Position numbers and translations under genes: made by a program. The notes beneath the pieces were generated by a model. It did no database searches, was not told the origin of the DNA, and was given only the letters and a program-made list of their open reading frames with translations. A DNA stretch of 64,000 bases from Pseudomonas tritici (GTDB lineage Bacteria; Pseudomonadota; Gammaproteobacteria; Pseudomonadales; Pseudomonadaceae): the NCBI RefSeq assembly GCF_014268275.3, contig NZ_CP077084.1, forward strand, positions 5,452,501 to 5,516,500. The letters run 5' to 3'. Positions 9,893-18,468 of the stretch are shown piece after piece. Each line of letters starts with the position of its first letter. Position 1 is the stretch's first letter.

Positions 9893-11449
9893 GTGAGCCA
9901 GTCCCTGATCGCCGCCCTGCAAAACCCGGCTTTATACCCCCATCCGGTTGAAGCGTTCCAAGTCATCGAGACCCATATTTCCTGGGTCGTACTGACCGGT
10001 TCCTACGCTTATAAACTGAAGAAGCCGATGAACTTCGGCTTTCTGGATTTCACCGACCTGGAAAAGCGCGGCCACTTCTGCCGGGAAGAACTGCGCCTTA
10101 ACCAGCGCCTGACAGACGATTTGTATCTTGAAGTGTTGCCGATCACCGGCACTGCCGAAGCCCCGCAACTGGGTGGCGATGGCCCGGTGATCGAGTACGC
10201 GCTGAAAATGCGTCAGTTCCCACAAAGCCAATTGCTCAGTACCCTGCAAGCCAACGGCGAACTGACCAGCGCGCACATTGATGAGATGGCCAAGCAGATC
10301 GCGCACTTCCACCTCACCGCGCCGACAGTCCCGCAAGAACACCCTGCCGGCACCCCGGACGAAGTGATGGCACCGGTTCGCCAGAACTTCGATCAGATCC
10401 GCCCGTTCCTCAGCGACAAGGTTGACCTGGCTCAACTGGACGCGCTGCACGCCTGGGCCGAAAGCAGCTTCGAGCGCCTCAAGCCGCTGTTCGCCCAGCG
10501 CAAGCTGGAGGGTTTTACCCGCGAATGCCACGGTGATATTCACTTGGGTAACGCAACCCTGATCGATGGCCACGTGGTGATCTTCGACTGCATCGAGTTC
10601 AACGAGCCTTTCCGCTTTACCGACGTGTACGCCGACACCGCCTTCCTGGCCATGGACTTGGAAGACCGTGGCCTCAAGTCCCTGGCGCGTCGCTTCATCA
10701 GCCAGTACCTGGAGCTGACCGGTGATTATCACGGCCTGGAAGTCCTGAACTTCTATAAAGCCTACCGAGCGCTGGTACGCGCCAAGGTTTCACTGTTCAG
10801 CATGCCGAGCGAAGCCAGCCCAGTGCAGCGCGCGACGACCCTGCGCCAATACCGCAACTATGCCAACCTGGCGGAAAGCTACAGCACCATTCCGTCGCGC
10901 TTCCTGGCAATTACCCATGGTGTTTCGGCCGTAGGCAAAAGCCATGTTGCCATGCGCCTGGTCGAAGCCTTGGGCGCTGTGCGCCTGCGTTCGGATGTGG
11001 AGCGCAAGCGCCTGTTCGGCGAGCAACATGTGGAAAACACGCCTCAGGCCGGCATCTATGCAGCCGATGCCAGCGCGGCGACCTACGCGCGCTTGAATGA
11101 AATCGCCGACACCGTCCTTCGCGCAGGTTACCCAGTGGTGCTGGATGCGACCTTCCTTAAGCGCGAACAACGTGATGCAGCTGCCAAGATTGCTGAAGCC
11201 ACCGGTGCACCCTTCCTGATCCTGGATTGCAATGCGCCTCAGGCCGTTATCTCAAACTGGTTGGCGCAACGTCAGGCAGATAAAAACGATCCTTCCGACG
11301 CGACATTGACGGTTATCGAAGAACAGCACGCCAATCGCGACCCGCTGACAGCCGAGGAACTGCTCCTCAGCAAACGCGTCGAAACCAACGAAAGCGGGAC
11401 CCTGGATGCCTTGGTCGCGCATATTCGCCAACACTTGCCAGGCTTGTAA
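9893..11449 (+). CDS. APH-like kinase-fold / P-loop ATPase two-domain protein
   Basis: 518 residues, GTG start with GAAGGA six bases upstream. The N-terminal 330 residues resemble aminoglycoside-phosphotransferase-like proteins, including a Brenner-type motif (ECHGDIHLGNATLIDGHVV, then IFDCIEFNEPFRF). The C-terminal 170 residues form a P-loop kinase-like domain with Walker A GVSAVGKS at about residue 343. Proteins of this architecture are common in Proteobacteria but their substrate is unknown to me. It is transcribed divergently from mrcB and stands alone. It is unlikely to be a drug-resistance enzyme, being a core-region gene with a second ATPase domain. Confidence 0.8.
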   Translation: MSQSLIAALQNPALYPHPVEAFQVIETHISWVVLTGSYAYKLKKPMNFGFLDFTDLEKRGHFCREELRLNQRLTDDLYLEVLPITGTAEAPQLGGDGPVIEYALKMRQFPQSQLLSTLQANGELTSAHIDEMAKQIAHFHLTAPTVPQEHPAGTPDEVMAPVRQNFDQIRPFLSDKVDLAQLDALHAWAESSFERLKPLFAQRKLEGFTRECHGDIHLGNATLIDGHVVIFDCIEFNEPFRFTDVYADTAFLAMDLEDRGLKSLARRFISQYLELTGDYHGLEVLNFYKAYRALVRAKVSLFSMPSEASPVQRATTLRQYRNYANLAESYSTIPSRFLAITHGVSAVGKSHVAMRLVEALGAVRLRSDVERKRLFGEQHVENTPQAGIYAADASAATYARLNEIADTVLRAGYPVVLDATFLKREQRDAAAKIAEATGAPFLILDCNAPQAVISNWLAQRQADKNDPSDATLTVIEEQHANRDPLTAEELLLSKRVETNESGTLDALVAHIRQHLPGL

Positions 11450-11541
11450 GAAAAATTTCTTGGTCGTGTCGTCTGCCAAGTCGCACGACCAAGCAATAGT
11501 GGCACTATAATGGCGTCATAAATCCAACAGGAGTCGCCTTC

Positions 11542-11886
11542 ATGAGTCAGCCCAAGCTTCTTGATACTCCGCTTTACTCGCTCCTGCATAAAGATGATGT
11601 CCGAGGATTTAACGAGGAACGCCCAAAAGACGGGGTCATCGATATGCGCGGTGGCGACTTCCGTGGGTTGGACCTGCGTGAGCTTAACGCCGCTGGCGTG
11701 GATTTTACCGACGCGTATTTCCGCTCCGCCGATTTGCGTGGCCTGGACTTGCGTGACTGCCCACTGGAAGGAGCGAGCCTGGCCCATGCGCAGATTTCCG
11801 GTACTTACTTCCCGCCAGAACTCACTGCCGATGAGATCCTCATGTCGGTCAATTTCGGCACCCGCCTACGCTACCGCACCCGCTAA
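11542..11886 (+). CDS. Small pentapeptide-repeat protein
   Basis: 114 residues. The middle (about 35-95) shows five-residue repeats with Leu or Phe at the centre (GGDFRG LDLRE LNAAG VDFTD AYFRS ADLRG LDLRD), which should fold as a short right-handed beta-helix. An AGGAG site precedes the ATG. It has no signal peptide. The function is unknown. Larger pentapeptide-repeat proteins can mimic DNA, but this one has only about nine repeats. It is a monocistronic gene between the APH-like gene and the TfoX-domain gene. Confidence 0.85.
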   Translation: MSQPKLLDTPLYSLLHKDDVRGFNEERPKDGVIDMRGGDFRGLDLRELNAAGVDFTDAYFRSADLRGLDLRDCPLEGASLAHAQISGTYFPPELTADEILMSVNFGTRLRYRTR

Positions 11887-11951
11887 AATCCGCTGCCTCT
11901 ACCCCGGTTTCGCATAGTCGAACCGGGGACTTCCCGCCTGCATGATCTAGT

Positions 11952-11996
11952 CATTCTCATACGTCTTTAGGCCGTTTCCGACTAAAGAACTACGCT
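11952..11996 (+). promoter_or_regulatory. Candidate promoter/operator upstream of the TfoX-domain gene
   Basis: TCTTTAG-N11-CTAAAGA is a perfect 7-bp inverted repeat (about 11964-11988) followed by CTACGCT (about 11989-11995), which resembles the extended -10 of RpoS-type promoters (CTATACT). The position, about 85 bases before the start codon, suits a promoter. No regulator is assigned. Confidence 0.35.
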
Positions 11997-12079
11997 TTTC
12001 CTACTGAGCGCTACACTCCTGCTCAGGCTTGCCTGGTCACGATACCCACCGAACCATTCGGCCGTCGCAAGGAGGCTTG

Positions 12080-12352
12080 ATGAACGATGAGCTGCAACAC
12101 CTGAAAAACCTCGGCAAGACGTCAGCACAGTGGCTGCACGCAGTGGGCATCCACAGTGCGTCCGACTTGCGTCGCCTGGGCGCGGTCGATGCTTACCGAG
12201 CCGTGCGGACGCGCGGGTTCCGCGCGTCAAAAGTGCTGCTGTATGCCATCGAAGGGGCATTGATGGATGTGCACTGGAACGACATTCCTGCTGAGCGCAA
12301 GGAAGCGTTGAACCGTCAATTGGACGCTCTGTCGGCACGCCAGAAAAATTAG
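12080..12352 (+). CDS. TfoX/Sxy C-terminal-domain protein
   Basis: 90 residues. I choose ATG 12080 because AAGGAGG lies just upstream (12069-12075); the longer frame from 12029 has no such site. The product is only the helical TfoX C-terminal domain (LKNLGKTSAQWLHAVGIHSASDLRRLGAVDAYRAV), which has a helix-hairpin-helix-like character. The N-terminal domain of full Sxy/TfoX competence regulators is absent. Such stand-alone domains are common in pseudomonads; the role is unknown. The following bases to 12430 hold no gene. Confidence 0.85.
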   Translation: MNDELQHLKNLGKTSAQWLHAVGIHSASDLRRLGAVDAYRAVRTRGFRASKVLLYAIEGALMDVHWNDIPAERKEALNRQLDALSARQKN

Positions 12353-12430
12353 CTCGACTATAAAACCCAACATTTACAGGCATTGCGAACATACGTTTGA
12401 GAAAACGCGGAAGACATGCAAAAACAAATG

Positions 12431-12462
12431 TTGACTCTCAAATGAGAATCGTTATGATTATC
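12431..12462 (+). promoter_or_regulatory. PrrF promoter with Fur box
   Basis: TTGACT (12431-12436) and TATGAT (12453-12458) are 16 bases apart. A Fur-box-like sequence (12441-12462, AATGAGAATCGTTATGAT then TATC) covers the spacer and -10, so iron-loaded Fur should block the promoter directly. The predicted start of transcription is at about 12465. Confidence 0.9.
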
Positions 12463-12464
12463 AC

Positions 12465-12577
12465 AACTGGTCGCGAGATCAGCCGATAACTGAAAGACCA
12501 TTGGTTCGGACTCTCAGATTATCTCCTCATCAGGCTAATCACGGTTATTTGACCCGGCTCTTGCCGGGTCTTTTTTT
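12465..12577 (+). ncRNA. prrF: PrrF iron-responsive small RNA
   Basis: I recognise the highly conserved PrrF core, including ACTGGTCGCGAGATCAGCC at the 5' end and the central CTCTCAGATTATCTCCTCAT seed region, ending in the hairpin GACCCGGC-TCTT-GCCGGGTC plus seven T (12551-12577). The size is about 113 nt. PrrF is made when iron is scarce and, with Hfq, represses mRNAs of iron-rich proteins. Only one copy is present here. The tandem prrF1-prrF2 arrangement of P. aeruginosa, needed for the longer haem-linked transcript, is not seen. It runs towards the convergent hmuTUV operon, whose stop lies 13 bases away. Confidence 0.95.
12551..12577 (+). terminator. PrrF terminator
   Basis: An 8-bp GC-rich stem (GACCCGGC / GCCGGGTC) with a TCTT loop and a run of seven T, a strong Rho-independent terminator that forms the 3' end of PrrF. 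Confidence 0.92.
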
Positions 12578-12589
12578 GCCTGTCAAAAC

Positions 12590-13357
12590 CTAGCGCGCAA
12601 TAATCAACGGATGCCCACGTTCCGGATGGGGTTGCACGAGCACATCCAGACCAAACACCGCTTTCAGCGGCTCAGGCTGCATTACCTGCGCCGGTGTATC
12701 CAGGGCATGGGGACACCCCGCCTGAAGCAACAGAATTCGATCACAGTAACGCGCCGCCAGGTTCAGGTCATGAAGGATCACCAGCACTGCCGCTCCTCGA
12801 TCGGCAAAGGTCCGGATGGCCTGCAAGGTTGTATGTTGGTGCAAGGGGTCCAGCATTGACGTCGGCTCATCCAGCAGTAACGTCTGCCCTGCTTCACCTG
12901 GCCATAACTGCGCAAGCACGCGCGCCAGGTGAACGCGTTGACGCTCCCCGCCAGACAACGCCAGGTAGCTGCGACCGCTCAAGTGACCGACATCTGCCGC
13001 CTGCAAGGCTGCCTTTATAATCTCGTCGTCGCGTACTCGCCCAGTTTGATGTGGCAAACGCCCCATGCCGACAACCTCTTCGACGCGGAATGCAAAGTCC
13101 AGCGTCGAAGCCTGGGGCAAAACCGCAAGGCGCTGCGCCCGCTGCGCACCACTCCATTCGCTCAACGGTCGTTGATCCAGCCACACCGTGCCTTGATCGG
13201 GATGCAGTTCACCGCACAACGCGCCTAGCAACGTGCTTTTACCCGCGCCATTTGGGCCCAATACGCCAAGCACCTCGCCCGGCAATAAATCGAGGGTGAC
13301 ATCCGCCAACACAATTTTACGCCCGCGACAGATCTGCAAGTCTTCCACACGCAGCAT
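12590..13357 (-). CDS. hmuV: Haemin ABC transporter, ATPase
   Basis: This 255-residue ABC ATPase has Walker A GPNGAGKS, signature [18 protein letters not shown] and Walker B LLLDEPTS followed by the H-loop ILHDLN. It would energise uptake of haem through HmuU. The start overlaps the hmuU stop as TGATG. In P. aeruginosa the equivalent transporter genes sit beside prrF, which supports haemin over vitamin B12 or siderophore as substrate. It is last in the hmuT-U-V operon. Confidence 0.92.
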   Translation of the reverse strand: MLRVEDLQICRGRKIVLADVTLDLLPGEVLGVLGPNGAGKSTLLGALCGELHPDQGTVWLDQRPLSEWSGAQRAQRLAVLPQASTLDFAFRVEEVVGMGRLPHQTGRVRDDEIIKAALQAADVGHLSGRSYLALSGGERQRVHLARVLAQLWPGEAGQTLLLDEPTSMLDPLHQHTTLQAIRTFADRGAAVLVILHDLNLAARYCDRILLLQAGCPHALDTPAQVMQPEPLKAVFGLDVLVQPHPERGHPLIIAR

Positions 13358-14394
13358 CAGGCATGCCCCCGCAACAACAGGTAAAGAAAAAACGGAGCGC
13401 CGATAAACGCAGTGACGATGCCGATCGGCAGTTCAGCCGGCGCCAAGGCAAGGCGCGCTACCAGATCGGCAAACAGCAGCAAGCTTGCACCCGCCAATAC
13501 GGAAGCTGGCAACAGCACCCGATGATCCGGCCCCGCCAGCAATCGCACCAAATGCGGCACCACCAGGCCCACGAAGCCAATCATGCCTGCTGCGGCCACC
13601 GCAGCGCCCACCCCCAAAGCCGTGCAGAAGACCAGCTCACGCTTAAGCCTTTCCACATCAATCCCAAGGTGATTGGCTTCTGACTCGCCGAGCAGCAATG
13701 CATTCAGCGCCTTCGCTCGGCGCGGCAACCACAGCGCCACACCCGCGCTCACCAGCAACAGCGGCCATAACCTGGAATAGCTGGCGCCGTTAAGGCTCCC
13801 TAGGTTCCAGAATGTCAGGGTGCGCAAGGTGGCGTCATCGGCCAGGTAGGTAAACAGGCCCACCGCAGAGCCGGCGAGGGCTGTAAGGGCAATGCCGGCA
13901 AGCAGCATCGTCGCGACATTGGTTTGGCCGTTGCGCCGCCCCAGTCGATAGACCAATGCGGTGACGCCCAGCCCGCCGAGGAATGCGCACAGCGATAACA
14001 AGTACGGCCCGAATGCATCCGGCAAACCGCCAAAAAACGAAGCACCGACAATCGCCACTGCAGCCCCCAACGCCGCACCGCTGGAAACCCCGACTAATCC
14101 AGGATCAGCCAGAGGGTTGCGGAACAATCCCTGCATCGCCACTCCCGACAAAGCCAACACGCCGCCGACCGCCAACCCCAGCAGCGTACGCGGCAAACGG
14201 ATCTGCCCCAGGATCAGCTCAGCCTGCTCCAGCCCCTGTGCCTCAATAGGCAGCCCCATCAGTCGCAACGCGGCGTTGAGCGTATCCAGCAATGGCAAGC
14301 TGACCGGCCCCAATGCCAGCGAGAGCCAGATAGCCAATACACACAACAGCGCCAGCCCAATAAAGAGCGTCTTCGGTTTAACCAACGTGGTCAT
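13357..14394 (-). CDS. hmuU: Haemin ABC transporter, permease
   Basis: This 345-residue FecCD/BtuC-type permease has about ten hydrophobic helices and the family stretch [22 protein letters not shown], where the LADP-G segment couples to the ATPase. It overlaps hmuT by four bases (ATGA) and hmuV by one. It forms the inner-membrane channel of the haem importer. Gene order T-U-V is the standard one. Confidence 0.92.
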   Translation of the reverse strand: MTTLVKPKTLFIGLALLCVLAIWLSLALGPVSLPLLDTLNAALRLMGLPIEAQGLEQAELILGQIRLPRTLLGLAVGGVLALSGVAMQGLFRNPLADPGLVGVSSGAALGAAVAIVGASFFGGLPDAFGPYLLSLCAFLGGLGVTALVYRLGRRNGQTNVATMLLAGIALTALAGSAVGLFTYLADDATLRTLTFWNLGSLNGASYSRLWPLLLVSAGVALWLPRRAKALNALLLGESEANHLGIDVERLKRELVFCTALGVGAAVAAAGMIGFVGLVVPHLVRLLAGPDHRVLLPASVLAGASLLLFADLVARLALAPAELPIGIVTAFIGAPFFLYLLLRGHA

Positions 14395-15269
14395 GGGGCA
14401 GGCTTAGCCTGGGACGGATAAAACCCGGCAGACAGCTCTGCCAGGCTTTGCGGCAGGCGCGGCCCAAGCCCGCCGACCAGCAAGGTGGTGTCCACCTCAA
14501 ACACCCGCCCACTCTTAGCCGCCGGAGTGGAAGCCAGGATCGGATTCTCTTTGAATAGCGCCGCACGCGCCGCATCACCACTCAGGGCACGGTCAGCAAA
14601 TACCAGCACATCCGGGCTCAACCCCGCCAACGACTCCACCGAAAAAGGTTTGTAACCACTATGGGTCGCCAGATTGCGCCCGCCCGCCTGTTGCAACATC
14701 CAATCAGCCGCCGTGTCTTTGCCCGCGATCAGCGGCTTGCCGCCTGCATGCCCGAGCAGCAGCAATACACCTGGCGCGTTTTGGGTGGACTGAGCCTTGG
14801 CGACCCAACGCTTTTGCTGGTTCAGCGCCTGCTCATATCCGGCAAACAATTCGGAGGCCTTGGCGTCATTACCCAACAACGTGCCCAACTGCTGAAGATT
14901 GCCTTTTAACGCAAGCAAGTCAGGCTGCGCCGAGAACATCTCCACCTGCACGCCCGCGCTACGAATCTGCGCCAGCACGGGCGGTGGGCCCATTTCTTCA
15001 GTCCCCACCAGCACCTGCGGGCGCAAACTCAGGATGCCTTCAGCCGACAACTGTCGCTGGTAGCCAATGCTCGGCAACGCCCTGAGGGACTCGGGATGTT
15101 GACTGGTGGTATCGACCCCCACCAGTTTTGCCTCACCGCCCAGGGCCGTCACCCATTCCGACAGCGCCCCACCGGCACTTACCCAGCGTTGTGGCAGTTC
15201 AGAGGCTTGGGCCCCATGGTTGACCAGCAGTCCGACAACAAGCGCGATAGCGCTGGCACTCAGGCGCAT
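14391..15269 (-). CDS. hmuT: Haemin ABC transporter, periplasmic binding protein
   Basis: 292 residues with a Sec signal peptide (MRLSASAIALVVGLLVNHGAQA, cleavage near residue 22). The mature part is a type III binding protein (RWVSAGGALSEWVTALGGEAKLVGVD at its start, GYQRQLSAEGILSLRPQVLVG, and PFSVESLAGLSPDVLVFAD). It should deliver haem to HmuUV. No TonB-dependent haem receptor and no haem-degrading or trafficking gene (hmuR/phuR, phuS) lies in this operon, unlike the P. aeruginosa phu locus. The promoter overlaps a Fur-like site. Confidence 0.92.
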   Translation of the reverse strand: MRLSASAIALVVGLLVNHGAQASELPQRWVSAGGALSEWVTALGGEAKLVGVDTTSQHPESLRALPSIGYQRQLSAEGILSLRPQVLVGTEEMGPPPVLAQIRSAGVQVEMFSAQPDLLALKGNLQQLGTLLGNDAKASELFAGYEQALNQQKRWVAKAQSTQNAPGVLLLLGHAGGKPLIAGKDTAADWMLQQAGGRNLATHSGYKPFSVESLAGLSPDVLVFADRALSGDAARAALFKENPILASTPAAKSGRVFEVDTTLLVGGLGPRLPQSLAELSAGFYPSQAKPAP

Positions 15270-15380
15270 AACAGGGTTTCCTTCCAGGGGCAGGGCCGCT
15301 CAAGCACTCATCAATGTGACAGAAAACGCTTGCCCACCATCGTAATGAGCGCCCGTACAGCAAACGGGCGAAGCCGGCAT

Positions 15381-15408
15381 TTGATAATTGTTTGCATTTG
15401 AACGTCAA
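15381..15408 (-). promoter_or_regulatory. hmuT promoter overlapping a Fur-like site, in the divergent region with the Rieske gene
   Basis: Minus strand: TTGACG (15408-15403), 16 bases, TATCAA (15386-15381). A 19-base stretch (15383-15401, GATAATTGTTTGCATTTGA on the plus strand) matches 11 of 19 positions of the classical Fur box, including both outer GATAAT and CATT blocks. It lies 25 bases upstream of the Rieske gene start, so Fur could also touch that gene. Confidence 0.65.
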
Positions 15409-15425
15409 GGCACTTAAGGACTGAA

Positions 15426-15743
15426 ATGAAGTTTCTCTGCTCCTCCGACACCCTCGCGCCAGACAGCAGCCTCGGTTTTGACATCGACGGCTGCAAGCTG
15501 TTGGCCGTGCGCCGAGACGGCGTGCCCTACTTCTATATCAACCGCTGCCCCCATCGCGGCGTTCCACTGGAATGGCAACCCGATCAGTTTCTCGACTCCA
15601 GCGCCAGCCTGATCCAATGCGCCACCCACGGCGCTCTGTTCCTGATCGAAAGCGGCGAGTGCATCGCCGGCCCTTGCGCCGGCCAAAGCCTCACCCCCCT
15701 GCCTGGCCGCGAAGACGCCCAGGGCCTTTGGGTGGAACTCTAG
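15426..15743 (+). CDS. Rieske [2Fe-2S] protein, small ferredoxin type
   Basis: 105 residues with the Rieske cluster motifs C-x-H (C41, H43 in RCPHRGVPL) and C-x2-H (C65, H68 in QCATHGALF), so a two-iron cluster with two His and two Cys ligands is expected. No membrane anchor or signal is seen, so it is a soluble cytoplasmic electron carrier or a regulatory Rieske subunit. It is divergent from hmuT across a 156-bp region holding the Fur-like site and overlaps the convergent sfsA by four bases. The partner oxidoreductase is unknown. Confidence 0.88.
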   Translation: MKFLCSSDTLAPDSSLGFDIDGCKLLAVRRDGVPYFYINRCPHRGVPLEWQPDQFLDSSASLIQCATHGALFLIESGECIAGPCAGQSLTPLPGREDAQGLWVEL

Positions 15744-16450
15744 TCGAGCAGCACGTCCAACCGTCGGTCTACACAGATTTCTTCTGATGTAACCCGCACG
15801 CCATAGGCCAGCACTTCCACCCCCGCCGCCTTGGCTTCACGTAGCGCAGAGGCGTAACCGGCGTCGATCTCCACGGCCGGGCGCACTGCATCAATCCCCG
15901 AGAGATTGACGCAATACAACTGCACTGCCCGCACGCCCTCGCGCGCCAGATGGGCCAGTTCGCGCAAATGCTTGGCGCCGCGCTGGGTCACCGCATCGGG
16001 AAAAGCGGCAACCGAGGAACCATCAAAGCCCAGGGTCACGCTTTTGACTTCAACGTAGGCCGCGCCGTCGGCATACTCCAGGCGAAAGTCGATACGGCTT
16101 TTCTCCTGACCGTAGGGTACTTCGCGCTTCAAGGCGGTGAAGCCATTGAGTTCGGTAATTACCCCTGCACGCAATGCCTCCTCGACCAACTGATTAGCGC
16201 GTGCCGTGTTCACGCACGCCAGACGGCCCTGGGGTGTCTCGGCGATTTCCCAGGTGCCGGGCAACTTGCGTTTAGGGTCATTGGAGCGACTGAACCAGAC
16301 CTGCCCGCCTTCGACCATGCAATTGAGCATCGAGCCGGTGTTAGGGCAGTGAATGGTCAGCAACTCGCCGCTAACGGTTTCGATATCGGTGAGAAAACGC
16401 TTGTAGCGGCGAATCAGCCGCGCTTCTTCGAGGGGAGGATTAAAGCGCAT
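15740..16450 (-). CDS. sfsA: SfsA family DNA/RNA nuclease
   Basis: I start at ATG 16450, which overlaps the aminotransferase stop as TGATG and gives [19 protein letters not shown], 236 residues, the usual length. The protein has the OB-fold N-terminus (CPNTGSML) and the nuclease-like core ([22 protein letters not shown], with the D...E-x-K pattern of PD-(D/E)XK nucleases). It was first named as a sugar fermentation stimulation protein; the biological role is unsettled. It is translationally coupled to the upstream aminotransferase. Confidence 0.92.
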   Translation of the reverse strand: MRFNPPLEEARLIRRYKRFLTDIETVSGELLTIHCPNTGSMLNCMVEGGQVWFSRSNDPKRKLPGTWEIAETPQGRLACVNTARANQLVEEALRAGVITELNGFTALKREVPYGQEKSRIDFRLEYADGAAYVEVKSVTLGFDGSSVAAFPDAVTQRGAKHLRELAHLAREGVRAVQLYCVNLSGIDAVRPAVEIDAGYASALREAKAAGVEVLAYGVRVTSEEICVDRRLDVLLD

Positions 16451-17622
16451 CAGCCTTGCCAACTCCGCAAGCCACGTGCGATCCGTTCCACTGCTTCCTG
16501 TAGCCGATCGAGGTTTTGCGTGTAGGCAAAGCGCACATGGTGGCCGGCCTGGTAGCGGCCAAAATCCAAGCCTGGCGTAAACGCCACATGCTCGGTTTCG
16601 AGGAAGTGGCGACAGAATGCGAAGGCATCACCGCCGAACGCGCTGATATCGGCATACAAATAGAATGCGCCTTCCGGCTCGACGGCAATACCAAATCCCA
16701 GCTCGCGTAACGCTGGCAGCAAGAAGTCGCGACGGCGACCAAATTCGGCCCGGCGCTCTTCCAGAATGTTCAGGGTTTGTGGGGTGAAGCAGGCCAGCGC
16801 CGCGTGCTGCGCCATGCTTGGCGCACTGATGTAGAGGTTTTGCGCCAGTTTCTCCAATTCACCCACAGCGTCGGGCGGCGCAACCAACCAACCCAGGCGC
16901 CAGCCGGTCATGCCGAAATACTTCGAAAAACTATTCAGGACGAAAGCATCATCGTCGACTTCCAGCACGCTGGCTGCGTCCGTGCCGTAGGTCAGGCCAT
17001 GGTAAATCTCATCCACCACCAGATGGCCGTTGCGCGCTTTGATTGCGCCGGAAAGGCCGGCCAATTCGTCGCGGGTCAGGATCGTGCCGGTCGGGTTGGC
17101 TGGCGACGCTACCAGCGCGCCCACACTGTCCTGGTCCCAGTGCTTGGCTACCAAGTCGGCGGTCAACTGATAGCGCAACTCGGGGCCAACCGGCACCAGT
17201 TGCGCCGCGCCCTCCACCAATCGCAGGAAGTGGCGATTGCAGGGGTAGCCTGGGTCTGCGAGCAACCAATGCTTGCCCGGGTCCACCAAAAGGCTGCTGG
17301 CCAGCAACAAGGCGCCGGAACCACCAGGGGTGATCAAAATGCGCTGGGGGTCAACGTTCAGCCCATAGCGCAGCTGATAGAAACCGCTGATGGCTTCGCG
17401 CAGTTCCGGCAGGCCGCGTGCCGCGGTGTAGCGGGTCTTGCCATTGGCCAATGCTGCCTGGCCGGCCTGGATGATCGGCTCGGCGGTGGTGAAGTCCGGC
17501 TCGCCGATTTCCAAGTGAATCACGTCATGCCCGGCGGCTTGCAGCTCATTGGCCCGCGCCAGCAATGCCATGACATGAAAAGGTTCGATGGCGCGACTGC
17601 GCGCACTGTAGGGCTGAGCCAT
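16450..17622 (-). CDS. Class I/II pyridoxal-phosphate aminotransferase
   Basis: 390 residues with the PLP-lysine motif [15 protein letters not shown] (Lys about residue 236), the substrate-binding ASPANPTGT loop and a [10 protein letters not shown] segment with the Asp and Tyr that hold the cofactor. It belongs to the fold-type I aspartate-aminotransferase superfamily, close to proteins annotated as valine-pyruvate or aromatic aminotransferases. The amino donor cannot be read from the sequence. It is followed directly by sfsA in an overlapping pair. Confidence 0.9.
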   Translation of the reverse strand: MAQPYSARSRAIEPFHVMALLARANELQAAGHDVIHLEIGEPDFTTAEPIIQAGQAALANGKTRYTAARGLPELREAISGFYQLRYGLNVDPQRILITPGGSGALLLASSLLVDPGKHWLLADPGYPCNRHFLRLVEGAAQLVPVGPELRYQLTADLVAKHWDQDSVGALVASPANPTGTILTRDELAGLSGAIKARNGHLVVDEIYHGLTYGTDAASVLEVDDDAFVLNSFSKYFGMTGWRLGWLVAPPDAVGELEKLAQNLYISAPSMAQHAALACFTPQTLNILEERRAEFGRRRDFLLPALRELGFGIAVEPEGAFYLYADISAFGGDAFAFCRHFLETEHVAFTPGLDFGRYQAGHHVRFAYTQNLDRLQEAVERIARGLRSWQG

Positions 17623-17941
17623 TAGCCTTCCTTAACGGTAGGGACAAAATCTGGATTCTACCGAACCCACGCCGTAAAACATGTTCTATTGCCTGCCCGG
17701 CGGCCTGTACGGATCGGGCAAGCGCCTGCAAAACGACTAAAATCAACATTCGAGGCAACCCATGCCCAGCAATGGCGGGCTGATGTAGTTTGCAACCCCT
17801 TTGCCATGGGCCTCGACAACCGGGAGTGGCGCACCCCGAATCTATCTGGTAAGTTCGCCCGCTTGCAGCCGCAGGGCCGGCAGGTGTCGGTGACGTTGCA
17901 ATCCTGCGCAATGGATTAGAAGAGTGAGAGGCGGTCTATTC
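17623..17941. other. Intergenic region upstream of dksA
   Basis: These 319 bases between the divergent aminotransferase and dksA must hold both promoters, but I find no convincing -35/-10 pair. A 76-codon open frame (17689-17919) has no ribosome site and unremarkable residues, so I do not call it a gene. Confidence 0.5.
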
Positions 17942-18385
17942 ATGTCCACCCAAGCAAAGCAACAGCAGACTCAAGGCCTCAACGGCTTCGAACCTTACGT
18001 AGAGAAGAAAGGTGAGGAGTACATGGGCGAGCCCATGCGCGAGCACTTCACCAAAATCCTGAACAAGTGGAAACAGGACTTGATGCAGGAGGTCGACCGC
18101 ACCGTTGACCATATGAAGGACGAAGCAGCCAACTTCCCTGATCCGGCCGACCGTGCGAGCCAGGAAGAAGAATTCGCCCTTGAACTGCGCGCCCGTGATC
18201 GCGAGCGCAAATTGATCAAGAAGATCGACAAGACGCTGCAGCTGATCAAGGACGAAGAATACGGCTGGTGCGAATCCTGCGGTGTCGAGATCGGTATCCG
18301 TCGCCTGGAAGCCCGCCCAACCGCGGACCTCTGCGTAGACTGCAAGACCTTGGCCGAAATCAAGGAAAAACAGGTCGGCAAGTAA
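17942..18385 (+). CDS. dksA: RNA polymerase-binding transcription factor DksA
   Basis: 147 residues from ATG 17942 (MSTQAKQQQ); a frame opening at GTG 17924 adds six unlikely residues. The coiled coil carries the tip acidic pair in FPDPADRA (D67 and D70, corresponding to the two Asp of the E. coli tip). The four-cysteine zinc finger is complete (C110, C113, C131, C134), so this is the classical zinc-containing DksA. With ppGpp it enters the RNA polymerase secondary channel and adjusts rRNA and biosynthetic promoters. A terminator follows and gluQRS lies next. Confidence 0.97.
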   Translation: MSTQAKQQQTQGLNGFEPYVEKKGEEYMGEPMREHFTKILNKWKQDLMQEVDRTVDHMKDEAANFPDPADRASQEEEFALELRARDRERKLIKKIDKTLQLIKDEEYGWCESCGVEIGIRRLEARPTADLCVDCKTLAEIKEKQVGK

Positions 18386-18403
18386 TCCCGCCGAGCTGAA
18401 CGA

Positions 18404-18430
18404 ATGGGGCGTGCAAACGCCCCATTTTTG
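18404..18430 (+). terminator. Intrinsic terminator after dksA
   Basis: ATGGGGCGT / ACGCCCCAT stem with a short loop followed by five T, 19 bases after the dksA stop. Confidence 0.88.
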
Positions 18431-18468
18431 TTTCTGGCGTTTACCGAATTTCCAGTAGTATCCGGCCC

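Noticed and set aside
9893..11449. Aminoglycoside resistance gene
   Set aside because: The N-terminal domain is only APH-like. It is a core-region gene with a second P-loop domain and no mobile context.
17689..17919. 76-codon ORF upstream of dksA
   Set aside because: No ribosome site, no recognisable domain, and it sits where the dksA promoter must be.
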